Shown here piece by piece: positions 63,409 through 64,000 of a stretch of DNA of 64,000 nt. Position numbers and translations under genes: made by a program. The notes below the pieces were generated by a model that was given only the letters and a program-made list of their open reading frames with translations, was not told the DNA's origin and searched no databases. Within the stretch, counting starts at the first letter, position 1. The number at the start of each line of letters is the position of its first letter. Source of the DNA: Pontibacter fetidus (GTDB lineage Bacteria > Bacteroidota > Bacteroidia > Cytophagales > Hymenobacteraceae); contig NZ_JAAEAA010000016.1 of assembly GCF_010119545.1 (NCBI RefSeq), forward strand, positions 1 to 64,000, read 5' to 3'.

Positions 63409-64000
63409 ATGGAAGCAACAGCAGAAATAACAGCAGCCGTGAAGAACGTACCCGCTCTTCGCTTTCCTGAGTTCGAGGGGAAGTGGAAAGAAGGGAAGTT
63501 AAAAGGTCTGATTAAATCTATAGATTCAGGATGGAGTCCACAATGTGAAGCCGTTCCTGCTGAAACAGATGAGTGGGGTGTTCTTAAAACAACTTCTGTA
63601 GTTTGGGATGGATTTAATGAAAACGAAAATAAGAGACTACCTGATCATTTAGAGCCTAGAGAGGAAATACAAGTAAGGGTAAACGATATTTTGATAACAC
63701 GTGCTGGTCCTACAAATAGAGTAGGGGTAACAGTTCACGTAGATAAAATTCGCCCAAAACTTATGCTTTCTGATAAGATCGTTAGACTCAGAACTAATGA
63801 TGAAAATAACTCAAAGTTTATTGCGATCTCTTTAGCTAGTGATCGTGCACAAAAGCAGTTGATGAGTAAGTCAAGCGGGCTAGCTACTTCACAGACAAAT
63901 ATCTCGCAAAGTATAATACTCAATACTAAGCTAATTTATCCTGCTAAAGAAGAGCAGCAAAAAATAGCTTCATTCTTAACTGTTGTTGATGGTAAGATTC
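63409..64000 (+). CDS. hsdS: type I restriction-modification specificity subunit HsdS, partial
   Basis: The gene is cut by the window end; 197 residues are visible. It starts MEATAEITAAVKNVPALRFPEFEGKWKEGKLKGLI, the usual start with the first conserved region RFPEF, and then the first target recognition domain (SGWSPQCEAVPAE, VLKTTSVVWDGF, DILITRAGPTNRVGVT). It is followed by NISQSIILNTKLIYPAKEEQQKIASFLTVVDGKI, the conserved region that forms the coiled-coil arm. The recognition domain is more A+T-rich than hsdM, as expected for exchange of specificity modules. It starts two bases after hsdM. Confidence 0.92.
   Translation, partial: MEATAEITAAVKNVPALRFPEFEGKWKEGKLKGLIKSIDSGWSPQCEAVPAETDEWGVLKTTSVVWDGFNENENKRLPDHLEPREEIQVRVNDILITRAGPTNRVGVTVHVDKIRPKLMLSDKIVRLRTNDENNSKFIAISLASDRAQKQLMSKSSGLATSQTNISQSIILNTKLIYPAKEEQQKIASFLTVVDGKI

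Overview
The window looks like a chromosomal segment from the Bacteroidota, most likely order Cytophagales, family Hymenobacteraceae, near Pontibacter. The evidence is type IX secretion (T9SS) C-terminal domains, a SusC/FecA-like TonB receptor, Bacteroidota promoters (TTG, about 19 bases, TAnnTTTG), weak Shine-Dalgarno sites, and many lipoproteins and small secreted proteins. The genus is an inference; no database was searched. All counts and repeat alignments were made by eye.

Layout. The left edge is the end of an rRNA operon (5S rRNA). From 0.4 to 8.1 kb, minus-strand genes encode aspartase, RNase D, a small lipoprotein, an M28 peptidase, a T9SS-exported repeat protein and a WYL-like protein. 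From 8.7 to 14.8 kb lies a complete 2-oxoglutarate dehydrogenase operon (E1, E2, E3). From 15 to 26 kb are mostly cell-envelope genes: a pentapeptide-repeat protein, a CHRD lipoprotein, PAP2 phosphatase, phospholipase C-like protein, DUF3616 and an acyltransferase. The large subunit of carbamoyl phosphate synthase (26.9-29.7 kb) lacks the C-terminal allosteric domain. From 30.4 to 33.7 kb is a minus-strand type III polyketide synthase operon (FAD oxidoreductase, synthase, methyltransferase, small membrane protein). From 34 to 46 kb are a PhoD phosphatase, Spy-like, SH3, LLM-flavin, DUF421 and DUF2254 genes, tRNA-Arg, an HD-Pycsar-effector fusion, a giant metallophosphatase/beta-barrel protein and a DUF6268 protein. 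From 46.6 to 56.9 kb are ppk1 with sixA, a TonB receptor, an RNA methyltransferase, mutS and a GyrI-like gene.

The right end is an accessory region. A tRNA-Gly/tRNA-Leu pair is followed by a tyrosine integrase, an unknown protein, a nested-palindrome region, an excisionase-like HTH protein, a replication initiator resembling filamentous-phage gene II protein, and two small genes (57.4-61.6 kb). A type I restriction-modification locus follows (hsdM, then hsdS cut by the window end). The 57.4-61.7 kb part differs in composition from the rest and was probably acquired.

Two genome-scale signals are not explained by the genes. (1) The palindromic hexamer CTATAG, usually as ACTATAGTT, occurs roughly 115 times (about one per 550 bases, several times the random expectation), inside genes, terminators and gaps, but is absent from the acquired element. 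(2) Several long gaps carry related, ordered repeat blocks: a 232-235 base core present three times in the same orientation, an ACAGGTCGCGACCTGT palindrome, C-rich/G-rich REP-like hairpins, and GGATT...AATCC hairpins. These are the best candidates for something undescribed, along with the polyketide operon, the HD-Pycsar fusion and the integrated element.
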